From the NCBI RefSeq assembly GCF_033441515.1, contig NZ_JAWQJT010000004.1, forward strand, positions 372,001 through 436,000: a stretch of 64,000 nt of DNA. Reading direction: 5' to 3'. A program made the position numbers and the translations under genes. Of the stretch, positions 14,458-22,340 are shown in pieces; the stretch's first letter is position 1; every line of letters starts with the position of its first letter. The DNA comes from Amycolatopsis solani. GTDB lineage: Bacteria > Actinomycetota > Actinomycetes > Mycobacteriales > Pseudonocardiaceae. A model generated the notes under the pieces. It searched no databases. It was not told the DNA's origin and saw only the letters and a list, made by a program, of their open reading frames with translations.

Positions 14458-17306
14458 CGCAGCCGCCACCGGTGATCGGCGGTCCCGGTGTCGCCGAACT
14501 GCACCACCTGCGCACTGTCCGCAGTGGACATCCGGTCCACGCCGAGCACCTTGCCCGAGTTGCGGTTCACGATCCGGAACCAGCCGCTGCCGTCGTCGCG
14601 CAGGCGCCACTCGTGGTCGGGTGAGCCGTTGTCGGTGAACTGGACGACGATCGCGCTGTCCGCGGTGGACATCCGGTCGACCCCCAGCACCTTGCCCGAG
14701 TTGACGTTGCGGATCAGGTACCAGCCGGCCGCCGTGGGTTCGAACGTCCACAGGTGATCCGCGGTGCCGTTGTCGGCGAACTGCACCACCCGCGCACTGT
14801 CCGCAGTGGACATCTGATCGACGCCGAGCACCTTGCCCGAATTGCGGTTCTCGATCCGCACCCGCCCGTCGGGCACCAGCCGCCACAGGTGATCGGCCGT
14901 CCCGGAGTCGGCGAACTGCACCACCTGCGCGCTGTCCGCGGTCGACATGCCCGCGACGCCGAGCACCTTGCCGGAGTTGCGGTTCTTCAGGCGCCACCAG
15001 CCGTCGCCGTTGTCCACCAGCTGCCAGAGGTGGTCCGCGGTGCCGTTGTCGGCGAACTGCACGACGATCGCGCTGTCCGCGGTGGACATCCGGTCCACGC
15101 CCAGCACCTTGCCCGAGTGGTGGTTGCGGATGCGGTACCAGCCGTCGCCGTTCGCCACCAGGTGCCAGACGTGGTCGTCGGTGCCGTTGTCGGCGAACTG
15201 CACCACCCGCGCACTGTCCGCAGTGGACATCTGATCGACGCCGAGCACCTTGCCGGAGTTGCGGTTCACGATCCGGATCCCCGCTCCCCCGCCGCCGGCC
15301 ACCCACGGGGTCCCGTCCGGCGTGGCGGTCGGGAACGCCGTGATCCGCAGCCGCGCCGCGCCCATCGGGATCAGCGTGACCGTCTCCACCGGGGCCGCGC
15401 TGCGAGCCGGTGACGCCTGCAGCGGCGTGACGACGTCCTGGTCGTCCGCGGTCCACTCGGCGATCTTCCGCGCGGACGCGGTGATCTTGACCGGTGCCGT
15501 GTCCGGCGTGAACGGGTTCGACGGCAGCGTCCCGCCGGTCGCGGCGAACGTCAGCGCCGCGTCCGGGGCCAGCCCGTAGTTCCACGGCGTCGTCGCGTGC
15601 ACCGCGTATTCGGGGAACTGCGCGGTGCCGCCCAGCCGCTCGTAGCTTTCGCCGATCTTCAGCGAGTACGTCAGCGGGCCGTGGTCGACGGACACCGAAC
15701 CGTGGTTCGCCTGCCACGTCCGCAGGGTCGTGCGCTGCGGCAGCGTGAGCGTGACGACGTCACCGTCCGCCCAGGTGCGGTCGACCTTGGCGAACGCCGG
15801 CCCGGCCGGGGCCGTGACCGCCGCGCCCGCGACCGTGAGCCGCGGCGCCGCGCACCAGGCCGGGATCCGGAAGTAGAGCGGGAACGCCAGCCGCTTCGGC
15901 GTCCGGACCGTGAAGGTGACCTGCTCGGAGAACGGGTAGGTGGTGTCTTCGGTGATCGTCACGGCGGTGCCGTCGCCGACCTTCGCGGTGACGCTGCTGG
16001 CCGAGAACATCGCCGCGGCCAGCCCGTTGTCCGGGGTGGCGAGCCAGAGTTCTTCGGTGAAGTACGGCCAGCCCATGCCGTAGTTGTGCGGGCAGCAGCG
16101 GTACTGGTCGACACCCGGCAGGTAGGCCTGCATCGCGAAGCCGTTCTGGAACTGGCCTTCGCTCTTGGGCACGTTGTCGAGGTCGACGCTGTTCGCGCTG
16201 GTGATGTAGTGCACCGCGCGCCCGTCCGGGTCGAGCGACGCGGGCAGCGAGTTGAAGGCCAGGTCCTCGCAGCGGTCGGCCCACACGGGGTCGCCGGTCA
16301 GCCGGGTGAGCAGCTGGTGGCTCGCCATGAACTCGACGATCCCGCAGGTCTCGAAGCCCTGCCGCGGGTCGCCGAAGCCGGGCCGGGCGTTCTCGTCGCC
16401 GGCGAAGCCGCCACCCGGAAACTGGCCGTAGGTGGCCATCACGGTGTCGTAGCCGGCGTAGGTGGCCTGGGTCAGGCTCGCGTTGCCGGACCGCAGCGCG
16501 TACTGGGCGGGTTCGCGGAAGCCCTGGGCGATGTTGACGTTGTGCAGGCTCGGAAGGTTGTCGACCCAGCTCGCGCCGAAGCTGTGGATCTTGTCGGCGA
16601 GGTCGAGCAGGAAGGTGTCGCCGGTGCGGTTGAACAGCCAGAACACGCTGTCCAGGCCGTCGCCCCAGCGGACGGACACCCAGCTGGAGTCGAACGCGCT
16701 CTTGCCCTGGGCGTTCATGTAGCGGAGGAAGCGGGTGAGGAAGGGGACGATCCGCGGGTCGCCGGTGTACTCCTGCCAGGACCGCAGCGCCTGCAGCAAC
16801 GGCAGGTACGGCCAGAAGTCGGGGCCGTTGTTGAGCGCGGTGCGCAACGCCGTGGGGCCGAAGAAGCCGTCGGACTGCTGCGTGGCGAGGATGGCGTCGA
16901 TCCACTGGCCGGCGGTGGCCTTCGCGGTGGCGTCCCCGGTGACGGCCGCGAGGTCGACGTAGCCGCGCAGCCAGTAGGGCACCTCCTCCCAGCCGCCGCG
17001 CTCCGGGTGAACCCAGCCGCTGGTCGTGAAATCGAGGAAGTGCGAGGTCTCGGCGTAGTGCCCGCAGAGGCCGTCGAGCTGGAGCCGCAGCTGCCCGGCG
17101 AGCCAGCCGCGGGCGGTGACCGCGCCGGGCGGCAGCTTGAGGAAGGCGGTGGGCTGCAGGGGCGCCGCGTTGGGCGCGTAGAGGCCGCCCCGCGCGGGTG
17201 CCACCGTCCGGACGCGGAGCGCGGCGGCGGCGTTCGGCGGGTTCACCCCGGTCAGCAGGGTCGCGGCGACGGCTCCGGTGACGAACTGCCTGCGGCTCAG
17301 CGACAC
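14454..17306 (-). CDS. Secreted GH127 beta-L-arabinofuranosidase with ricin-type lectin repeats
   Basis: A 950-residue exported glycosidase. The N-terminus MSLSRRQFVTGAVAATLL is a twin-arginine signal. Residues of about 50-640 form the GH127 (DUF1680) domain. The zinc/nucleophile site known from HypBA1 is visible as E-T-C in FETCGIVEF near 320 and the Cys-Cys pair in YRCCPHNYG near 401. From about 678 to the end are six repeats of a roughly 46-residue lectin unit (NRNSGKVLGVD...VVQFADNGTADHLW), enough for two beta-trefoils. It should remove L-arabinofuranose from plant glycans. Start is GTG with GGAGG 9 bases upstream. Two palindromes of LacI-operator type precede it. Confidence 0.9.
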   Translation of the reverse strand: MSLSRRQFVTGAVAATLLTGVNPPNAAAALRVRTVAPARGGLYAPNAAPLQPTAFLKLPPGAVTARGWLAGQLRLQLDGLCGHYAETSHFLDFTTSGWVHPERGGWEEVPYWLRGYVDLAAVTGDATAKATAGQWIDAILATQQSDGFFGPTALRTALNNGPDFWPYLPLLQALRSWQEYTGDPRIVPFLTRFLRYMNAQGKSAFDSSWVSVRWGDGLDSVFWLFNRTGDTFLLDLADKIHSFGASWVDNLPSLHNVNIAQGFREPAQYALRSGNASLTQATYAGYDTVMATYGQFPGGGFAGDENARPGFGDPRQGFETCGIVEFMASHQLLTRLTGDPVWADRCEDLAFNSLPASLDPDGRAVHYITSANSVDLDNVPKSEGQFQNGFAMQAYLPGVDQYRCCPHNYGMGWPYFTEELWLATPDNGLAAAMFSASSVTAKVGDGTAVTITEDTTYPFSEQVTFTVRTPKRLAFPLYFRIPAWCAAPRLTVAGAAVTAPAGPAFAKVDRTWADGDVVTLTLPQRTTLRTWQANHGSVSVDHGPLTYSLKIGESYERLGGTAQFPEYAVHATTPWNYGLAPDAALTFAATGGTLPSNPFTPDTAPVKITASARKIAEWTADDQDVVTPLQASPARSAAPVETVTLIPMGAARLRITAFPTATPDGTPWVAGGGGAGIRIVNRNSGKVLGVDQMSTADSARVVQFADNGTDDHVWHLVANGDGWYRIRNHHSGKVLGVDRMSTADSAIVVQFADNGTADHLWQLVDNGDGWWRLKNRNSGKVLGVAGMSTADSAQVVQFADSGTADHLWRLVPDGRVRIENRNSGKVLGVDQMSTADSARVVQFADNGTADHLWTFEPTAAGWYLIRNVNSGKVLGVDRMSTADSAIVVQFTDNGSPDHEWRLRDDGSGWFRIVNRNSGKVLGVDRMSTADSAQVVQFGDTGTADHRWRLR
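14457..15282 (-). repeat. Six tandem ricin-type (CBM13-like) repeat units within GH127
   Basis: Six in-frame copies of a unit of 134-144 bases encode SGKVLGV(D/A)(Q/R/G)MSTADSA followed by VVQF(A/T/G)D and DH(L/V/E/R)W. The copies of SGKVLGV begin near 15246, 15102, 14963, 14829, 14690 and 14547 on the minus strand. DNA identity between copies is high, for example CACTGTCCGCAGTGGACAT recurs, so they look recently duplicated. Unequal recombination could change copy number. Confidence 0.88.
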
Positions 17307-17328
17307 GGGTACCAGCCTCCGCTCGTCG

Positions 17329-17374
17329 TTACAACGTTGTAAAAACAGTCTTACCCGGTTGATACAACGTTGTA
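17329..17374. promoter_or_regulatory. Paired LacI-type palindromic operators upstream of GH127
   Basis: TTACAACGTTGTAA at 17329-17342 is a perfect 14-base palindrome; TACAACGTTGTA at 17363-17374 repeats its core. Their centres are 33 bases apart, about three helical turns, so both face the same side of the helix. The AACGTT centre is characteristic of LacI-family sugar repressors. The sites lie 23-68 bases upstream of the GH127 GTG. No LacI-family gene is in the window, so the repressor must be encoded elsewhere. Confidence 0.8.
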
Positions 17375-17400
17375 AATCCGCCGAACGTCGGTGCCGAGGC

Positions 17401-18360
17401 TCAGGCGATGGTGCGGATGCGGCGGATCGCGAAACAGACCAGTGCCGCCGTCAGCAGCACGAAAATGCCGGTTTCGATGGCCTGGAACGTCCAGAACCGG
17501 TCGCCCGGCTGGAATTCCAGCCAGTTGGTCGTGCCCGGTTCGGCCGCGCACTGCCCGGGCGGGCACGGGCCGAGCTGGGCCTTCGGGAGCACCACCTGCC
17601 CGTCGACGCGGACGTTCTGCGTCAGGATCCAGTCGCCCGACGCCGGGTTCGGGGTCTGCGTGCCGGTCGGGGAGAACGTCCGCACCTGAGCAGGCAGGTA
17701 GCCGGGCCGGGCGAGGACCTCGACCGCGATCCGGACGACCGCGTACCCGGCCAGCGCGAGCGCCATCGCCGGCACCACGCGCCGCCAGTACGTCCCCGCG
17801 AAGATTCCCAGTGCCAGCGCGAAAAGCGTGTACGCGACCGGCACGATCCCCTGGACGTCGAACGCGAGGAACGCGAGCCGGCCGGTGCTCGCGGTGACCA
17901 GCGGCTCGAACCACCACGACACACCCAGCGCGTACCCGGTCGCCAAAACCGCCGTGATCGCGCCGGTCATGCCGAAGGTGGTGAGCGCCCACCGCACCCG
18001 GCTCACGCCCTGTGTCCACACCAGACGGTGGGTGCCCTGCTCGACCTCGCGGGCCACCAGCGGCGCGCCGAAGAACACGCCGACCAGCGCGGGCAGGACC
18101 ACGAAGAGGACGGCGACGAACTGCAGGTTCCCGAACTCCCGCTGGAACTGGTGGCCGAGGCTTTCGCACCGCGCCACCGCTTCGGTCTGCGTGATCATCG
18201 ACGCGGTCCCGAGCGCCTCGCGGCACGTCCCGAGGCCGAAGTCGCCGAACTTCGCGCGCATCGCCAGCCCGGTCGGCACCATGACCGCCGCGAGCAGGCC
18301 GAGCACGGCGACCGCGAACAACGCGGGCTTGCGGTGGCGGCGCCAGGTCAGCCAGATCAC
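17401..18360 (-). CDS. ABC transporter permease (ABC-2 type)
   Basis: A 319-residue membrane protein with about six hydrophobic helices. It starts VIWLTWRRHRKPALFAVAVL, typical of the ABC-2 permeases that follow YtrA-type regulators. A central extracytoplasmic-loop-like region contains LPAQVRTFSPTGTQTPNPAS, and the last helix is ETGIFVLLTAALVCFAIRR. Its GTG overlaps the ATPase stop (GTGA at 18357-18360). With the ATPase and the upstream GntR regulator it makes a three-gene unit like YtrA-YtrB-YtrC, usually linked to cell-envelope stress or antibiotic response. The cargo is unknown. Confidence 0.82.
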   Translation of the reverse strand: MIWLTWRRHRKPALFAVAVLGLLAAVMVPTGLAMRAKFGDFGLGTCREALGTASMITQTEAVARCESLGHQFQREFGNLQFVAVLFVVLPALVGVFFGAPLVAREVEQGTHRLVWTQGVSRVRWALTTFGMTGAITAVLATGYALGVSWWFEPLVTASTGRLAFLAFDVQGIVPVAYTLFALALGIFAGTYWRRVVPAMALALAGYAVVRIAVEVLARPGYLPAQVRTFSPTGTQTPNPASGDWILTQNVRVDGQVVLPKAQLGPCPPGQCAAEPGTTNWLEFQPGDRFWTFQAIETGIFVLLTAALVCFAIRRIRTIA

Positions 18361-19202
18361 GCGGGCACCTCCGCCGCGCCGAGGTGCCCGAGCACCAGGT
18401 CTTCCAGTCCCACTTCGTGTTCTGTCCACAGTGGATCGATCGGGCCGGTGCGGCGCACCAGCAGCGTCACCTGGCGTTCGGTGTGGTGGGCGCGCACGAC
18501 CTGCGCGACGCCCGCGATCTCGTCGCTGCCCGCCCGCGGGCCGACGACCGTGCGGTGCGCGTCGAGCAGGTCGTCGACCGGACCGGCCAGCCGGACGCGG
18601 GCGTCCTGGAGGACGACCAGGTGATCGCAGGTGCGTTCGAGGTCGGTCAGCAGGTGCGACGAGAGCAGCACGGTGGTCCCGTGCTCGGCCACCGCGCCCA
18701 TGAGCGTCCGCAGGAACTCGCGGCGGGCCAGCGGGTCCAGGCTCGCGATGGGCTCGTCGAGCAGCAGGAGCCGCGGCCGTTTGGCCAGTGCGAGCGCCAG
18801 CGCGACCTGCGCGCGCTGCCCGCCAGAGAGCTTGCCTGCGGGGCGGTCCAGCGGCACGCTGCCGAGCCGCTCCCGCGCCGCCGCGGCGTCCCAGCGGCGG
18901 TTCAGCTTGCCGCCCATGGTGATCAGCTCGGCCGCGGTGAAGTCCCGGTAGAGCGGGGTGTCCTGGGCGACGAAGCCGATTTCCGCGAGCGCGGCGGCGG
19001 GCGGCTGCCCGAACACGCGCACCTCGCCCGAATCCGGCCGCAGCAGCCCGGCGGCCAGGTGCAGGAGGGTGGTCTTGCCCGCACCGTTCGGCCCGACGAG
19101 CGCGACGATCCGCCCGGCCGGCACGGCCAGGTCGCAGTCGCGCAGGGCCCAGGTGCGGCGGTACCGCTTGCCCAGCCCGCGGGTTTCGACCGCCAGCTCC
19201 AT
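18357..19202 (-). CDS. ABC transporter ATP-binding protein
   Basis: A 281-residue ATPase partner of the downstream permease. Walker A is GPNGAGKTT, the Q-loop sits in GFVAQDTPLY, the signature is LSGGQRAQVALALALA, Walker B is RLLLLDEP, and the switch histidine is in VLLSSHLLTD. The C-terminal 80 residues form the extra domain of exporter-type ATPases. I chose ATG 19202 (MELAVETRGLGKRY) with GGGGAG upstream; an in-frame ATG at 19238 would add 12 residues. The 196-base gap to the GntR gene holds a large palindromic repeat that might attenuate or terminate read-through. Confidence 0.88.
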   Translation of the reverse strand: MELAVETRGLGKRYRRTWALRDCDLAVPAGRIVALVGPNGAGKTTLLHLAAGLLRPDSGEVRVFGQPPAAALAEIGFVAQDTPLYRDFTAAELITMGGKLNRRWDAAAARERLGSVPLDRPAGKLSGGQRAQVALALALAKRPRLLLLDEPIASLDPLARREFLRTLMGAVAEHGTTVLLSSHLLTDLERTCDHLVVLQDARVRLAGPVDDLLDAHRTVVGPRAGSDEIAGVAQVVRAHHTERQVTLLVRRTGPIDPLWTEHEVGLEDLVLGHLGAAEVPA

Positions 19203-19252
19203 CTCCGGCTCCCCTAGTTTCGCGCGTCCAGTGTTCATCGCCGGCCAGAAAT

Positions 19253-19337
19253 GCGCCCCAATGTGGCATTGGGTGCGTCCAGCGCACCCAATGTGGCGTT
19301 CGGTGCGTCTGACGCACCCAACGCCACATTGGGGCGC
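19253..19337. repeat. Three 30-bp-phased palindromic units (CCCAAT-GTGGC-ATTGGG family)
   Basis: Three imperfect palindromes with core CCCAA(T/C)-GTGGC/GCCAC-(A/G)TT(G/C)GG are centred at 19265, 19295 and 19325, exactly 30 bases apart. The outer arms are a 15-base perfect inverted repeat (GCGCCCCAATGTGGC and its complement) that extends to 27 bases with one mismatch, so the block can also fold into one long hairpin. It lies between the GntR gene and the ABC ATPase gene of the same unit. No coding sense is apparent. Confidence 0.8.
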
Positions 19338-19398
19338 TTGCCCCGCACGGCAACCGGCGTGGCGCGCACCGTCGTCGCGATCACCAGTTCATCCCCCG

Positions 19399-19788
19399 CT
19401 ACCCGCGCGGTACCGCTGTTCCGCGCATGGTCGTCTCGATCAGCGCCGCGATGTCGTCCGGCGTCATGCCCGCCGCGTCGGCGCGCTCGAGCCAGGCCAG
19501 CAGCTCGTCGCGCAGGTTCGCCTGGGCGCCCAGCGACGGGCCGGCCAGGTCGCCGGTGACGAACGTGCCCACCCCCGGCCGTCCTTCGGCCAGGCCCTCC
19601 AGGACCAGCTCGCGGTAGGCCTTGAGCACCGTGTTCGGGTTGATCGCCAGCTCCTGCGCGACCTCGCGGACCTTCGGCAGCTGGTCGCCGGGGCGCAGCA
19701 GGCCGACCCGCAGCGCCTGCTTCACCTGCACGACGAGTTGCATGTACGTGGCGACCCGGGAACGGCCGTCCAGGACGAACTCGATCAC
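19399..19788 (-). CDS. GntR-family regulator, YtrA subfamily
   Basis: A 129-residue regulator, the short YtrA type: a winged helix (LRPGDQLPKVREVAQELAIN then TVLKAYRELVLEGLAEGRPG) followed by a helical dimerisation tail of only about 50 residues. Start is GTG 19788 with AGGAGG 5 bases upstream. It is the first gene of a regulator-ATPase-permease unit. Directly upstream, an 8-4-8 inverted repeat overlaps its expected promoter, and nearly the same repeat occurs upstream of the secreted protein at 22376. I infer autorepression and a shared regulon. Confidence 0.88.
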   Translation of the reverse strand: MIEFVLDGRSRVATYMQLVVQVKQALRVGLLRPGDQLPKVREVAQELAINPNTVLKAYRELVLEGLAEGRPGVGTFVTGDLAGPSLGAQANLRDELLAWLERADAAGMTPDDIAALIETTMRGTAVPRG

Positions 19789-19801
19789 CGGGACCTCCTA
19801 C

Positions 19802-19821
19802 TGTCCTACACCAGTAAGACA
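19802..19821. promoter_or_regulatory. Predicted YtrA-type GntR operator (autoregulatory)
   Basis: TGTCCTAC and GTAAGACA form an 8-4-8 inverted repeat (spacer ACCA) with one mismatch, 14 bases upstream of the GntR start and just before its ribosome site. The same 8-4-8 arrangement with perfect arms occurs at 22341-22360. A single half-site GTAAGACA is also found at 30340-30347 in the azoR-marR gap. Recognition by the GntR protein is inference. Confidence 0.65.
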
Positions 19822-19840
19822 ACACCGGGAAGCGCGGCGC

Positions 19841-19869
19841 TGTCAAGGTGGTGCCCGCGGGCATAGGGT
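19841..19869 (+). promoter_or_regulatory. Promoter of the cyclase-decarboxylase operon
   Basis: TGTCAA (19841-19846) and TAGGGT (19864-19869) are separated by 17 bases. The -10 hexamer fits the actinomycete TAG-R-R-T consensus. The expected start lies near 19876, giving a leader of about 30 bases that includes GGGAGG before the cyclase ATG. Confidence 0.55.
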
Positions 19870-19905
19870 CTCGATCGGAAGGCACACCGGCACCGGGAGG
19901 CAGGC

Positions 19906-20679
19906 ATGGCGTTGTTGGACGCGCTGAGCAAGGCGATCACCTCGGGGGCGGTCGAGATCGTCGACCTGACCGCGCCCCTGAGCTCGAGCACGCCGATCCT
20001 GCGGCTGCCGGAGCCGTTCGCCAACACCATCCCGTTCCGGCTCGAGGAGATCAGCCGCTACGACGAGCGCGGGCCGCGCTGGTACTGGAACGACATCCAC
20101 ACCGGCGAGCACACCGGCACCCACCTCGACGCGCCCGTGCACTGGGTGTCCGGAAAGGACGGTCACGACGTCTCGCGGGTGCCGCTGAAGACGCTCGTCG
20201 CGCCCGCGGTCGTCCTCGACTTCTCCGCGCGGGCGGCCCAGGACCCGGACTTCCTGCTCTCGATCGACGACGTCCGCGCCTGGACGGCCGAGCACGGCCC
20301 GCTCCCCGACGGCGGCTGGCTGCTCTACCGCACCGGCTGGGACGCGCGAAGCGACGACCAGGAGCGGTTCCTCAACGCCGACGAGTCCGGCGCGCACTCC
20401 CCCGGCGTCTCGCCCGAGTGCGCGCGGTGGCTCGCCGAGGAGACGCCGATCACCGGGCTCGGCGTCGAGACCGTCGGGACCGACGCCGGGCAGGCGCCCG
20501 CCCTAGAGCCGATGTTCCCGTGCCACGAACTCCTGCTCGGCGCGGGCAAGCACGGTCTGACGCAGCTGCAGAACCTGGCGGCGCTGCCGCCGACCGGGAC
20601 GGTGCTGGTGGTCTCGCCGCTGCCGATCGTCGGCGGCTCCGGCAGCCCGGCCCGCGTGCTCGCGCTGGTGGAGCGGTGA
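19906..20679 (+). CDS. Cyclase-family metal-dependent hydrolase (isatin hydrolase / KynB-like)
   Basis: A 257-residue enzyme of the PF04199 family, which includes kynurenine formamidase and isatin hydrolase. The metal-binding signature H-x-G-T-H-x-D-x-P-x-H-W is complete in HTGTHLDAPVHW near 67-78. HELLLGAGKHGLTQLQNL near 206-223 is the usual C-terminal active-site segment. GGGAGG is shortly upstream of the ATG. Its stop overlaps the GTG of the next gene (GTGA at 20676-20679). That gene is a benzoylformate-decarboxylase-like enzyme, so I suspect this hydrolase opens a cyclic amide to an aromatic 2-oxoacid. Substrate not proven. Confidence 0.85.
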   Translation: MALLDALSKAITSGAVEIVDLTAPLSSSTPILRLPEPFANTIPFRLEEISRYDERGPRWYWNDIHTGEHTGTHLDAPVHWVSGKDGHDVSRVPLKTLVAPAVVLDFSARAAQDPDFLLSIDDVRAWTAEHGPLPDGGWLLYRTGWDARSDDQERFLNADESGAHSPGVSPECARWLAEETPITGLGVETVGTDAGQAPALEPMFPCHELLLGAGKHGLTQLQNLAALPPTGTVLVVSPLPIVGGSGSPARVLALVER

Positions 20680-22295
20680 ACGTCGCCGAACTCGTCGGCC
20701 GGACCCTCGCCGGCCTCGGCGTGGGCACGGCGTTCGGCGTGGTGGGCAGCGGCAACTTCGAGGTGACCAACGCGCTGCGCGCGGGCGGCGTCCGGTTCGT
20801 CGCCGCCCGCCACGAGGGCGGCGCGGCGAGCATGGCCGACGCCTACGCCCGGATGAGCGGGAAGGTGTCGGTGCTGTCGCTGCACCAGGGCTGCGGGCTG
20901 ACCAACGCCATGACCGGCATCACCGAAGCCGCCAAGAGCCGGACGCCGATGCTCGTGCTCACCGCCGACTCCGCGGGTGCGTCGGTGCTGTCCAACTTCC
21001 GCGTCGACCAGGACGGCCTCGCCGCGGCGGTCGGCGCGGTGCCGGAGCGCGTGCACTCGGCGGCGAGCGCGGTCGCCGACACCGTGCGCGCCTTCCGGAC
21101 CGCGCGCCAGCAGCGGCGGACGGTCGTGCTGAACCTCCCGCTCGACGTCCAGGCCGAGGCCGCGCCCTTGATGCCCGCGCTGCCGCCGATCCCGGGTCCC
21201 GCGGCGCTGCGGCCCGATCCCGCTTCGGTGGCCGCGTTCGCGGACCTGCTCGCGGCCGCCGAACGCCCGGTGTTCATCGCCGGCCGCGGCGCCCGCGGCA
21301 GCCGGGAACCGTTGCGGGAACTGGCTTCGCGGTGCGGCGCGCTGCTGGCGACGTCCGCCGTCGCGCACGGGCTGTTCCACGGCGACCCGTTCGCGATGGG
21401 CATCTCGGGCGGCTTCGCGTCGCCGACGGCCGCCGAGCTGATCCTCGGCGCCGACCTCGTCGTCGGCTGGGGCTGCGCGCTGAACACGTGGACCACCCGG
21501 CACGGCAAGCTGCTGAGCCCGCACGCGAAGCTCGTCCAGGTCGACGTCGAGCAGGCGGCCCTCGGCGCGCACCGGCCGGTCGACCTCGGCGTCGTCGGCG
21601 ATGTCGCGGGCACCGCGGCGGAGGTGCTGGCCGTGGCGAAGGAGAGCCAGGGGTACCGCACCGAAGAGGTCGCCGCCCGGATCGCGACCGGGCGCTGGAA
21701 CGACGTCGAGCACGAGGACCTGTCCCACGGCGGGCGCATCGACGCGCGGACGCTGAGCAAGCTGCTCGACGAGCTGCTGCCCGCGGAGCGGATCGTCTCG
21801 ATCGATTCGGGCAACTTCATGGGTTACCCGAGCGCGTACCTCTCGGTGCCCGACGAGCAGGGGTTCTGCTTCACGCAGGCGTTCCAGAGCATCGGGCTCG
21901 GCTTGGGCACCGCGATCGGCGCGGCGCTCGCCCGCCCGGACCGCCTGCCGGTGCTCGGCACCGGCGACGGCGGGTTCCACATGGCACTGTCCGAACTGGA
22001 CACCGCGGTCCGGCTGGGGCTGCCGCTGGTGGTGATCGTCTACCACGACGCCGCCTACGGCGCGGAGGTCCACCACTTCGGCGACGCCGACATGACGACG
22101 GTCCGCTTCCCCGACTCCGACGTCGCCGCCATCGGCCGCGGTTTCGGCTGCACCGGCGTGACGGTCCGGTCGGCCGAGGACCTGTTCGCGGTGCGCGAGT
22201 GGCTGAACGGGCCGCGGACCACGCCGCTGGTGATCGACGCGAAGATCGCCGACGACGGCGGTTCGTGGTGGCTCGCGGAGGCGTTCCGGCACTGA
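20676..22295 (+). CDS. Thiamine-diphosphate enzyme, benzoylformate-decarboxylase-like
   Basis: A 539-residue enzyme of the acetolactate synthase/2-oxoacid decarboxylase superfamily. Cofactor Glu47 (ARHEGG), His70 (SLHQGCG) and Ser25 (GVVGSGNFE) fall at the same positions as Glu47, His70 and Ser26 of benzoylformate decarboxylase, while the second histidine (about 280) appears replaced by Thr. The cofactor-binding motif is GTGDGGFHMALSELD near 428. It is a distant paralogue of the enzyme at 15-1589. GTG start overlaps the cyclase stop, so both act together. I infer decarboxylation of an aromatic 2-oxoacid released by the hydrolase; acetolactate synthase is unlikely given the retained His70. Confidence 0.8.
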   Translation: MNVAELVGRTLAGLGVGTAFGVVGSGNFEVTNALRAGGVRFVAARHEGGAASMADAYARMSGKVSVLSLHQGCGLTNAMTGITEAAKSRTPMLVLTADSAGASVLSNFRVDQDGLAAAVGAVPERVHSAASAVADTVRAFRTARQQRRTVVLNLPLDVQAEAAPLMPALPPIPGPAALRPDPASVAAFADLLAAAERPVFIAGRGARGSREPLRELASRCGALLATSAVAHGLFHGDPFAMGISGGFASPTAAELILGADLVVGWGCALNTWTTRHGKLLSPHAKLVQVDVEQAALGAHRPVDLGVVGDVAGTAAEVLAVAKESQGYRTEEVAARIATGRWNDVEHEDLSHGGRIDARTLSKLLDELLPAERIVSIDSGNFMGYPSAYLSVPDEQGFCFTQAFQSIGLGLGTAIGAALARPDRLPVLGTGDGGFHMALSELDTAVRLGLPLVVIVYHDAAYGAEVHHFGDADMTTVRFPDSDVAAIGRGFGCTGVTVRSAEDLFAVREWLNGPRTTPLVIDAKIADDGGSWWLAEAFRH

Positions 22296-22340
22296 CCCGG
22301 CCTTGACAAGTGCCAGGGCCGGCCTGAATGCTGGCCGAGT

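Noticed and set aside
14457..15282. Noncoding tandem repeat
   Set aside because: The units are multiples of codons in frame with GH127 and encode ricin-type lectin motifs, so they are protein repeats.
17401..22295. Antibiotic biosynthesis cluster around the ABC transporter and ThDP enzyme
   Set aside because: No polyketide, peptide or terpene core genes, carrier proteins or tailoring set. The genes split into separate regulator-linked units.
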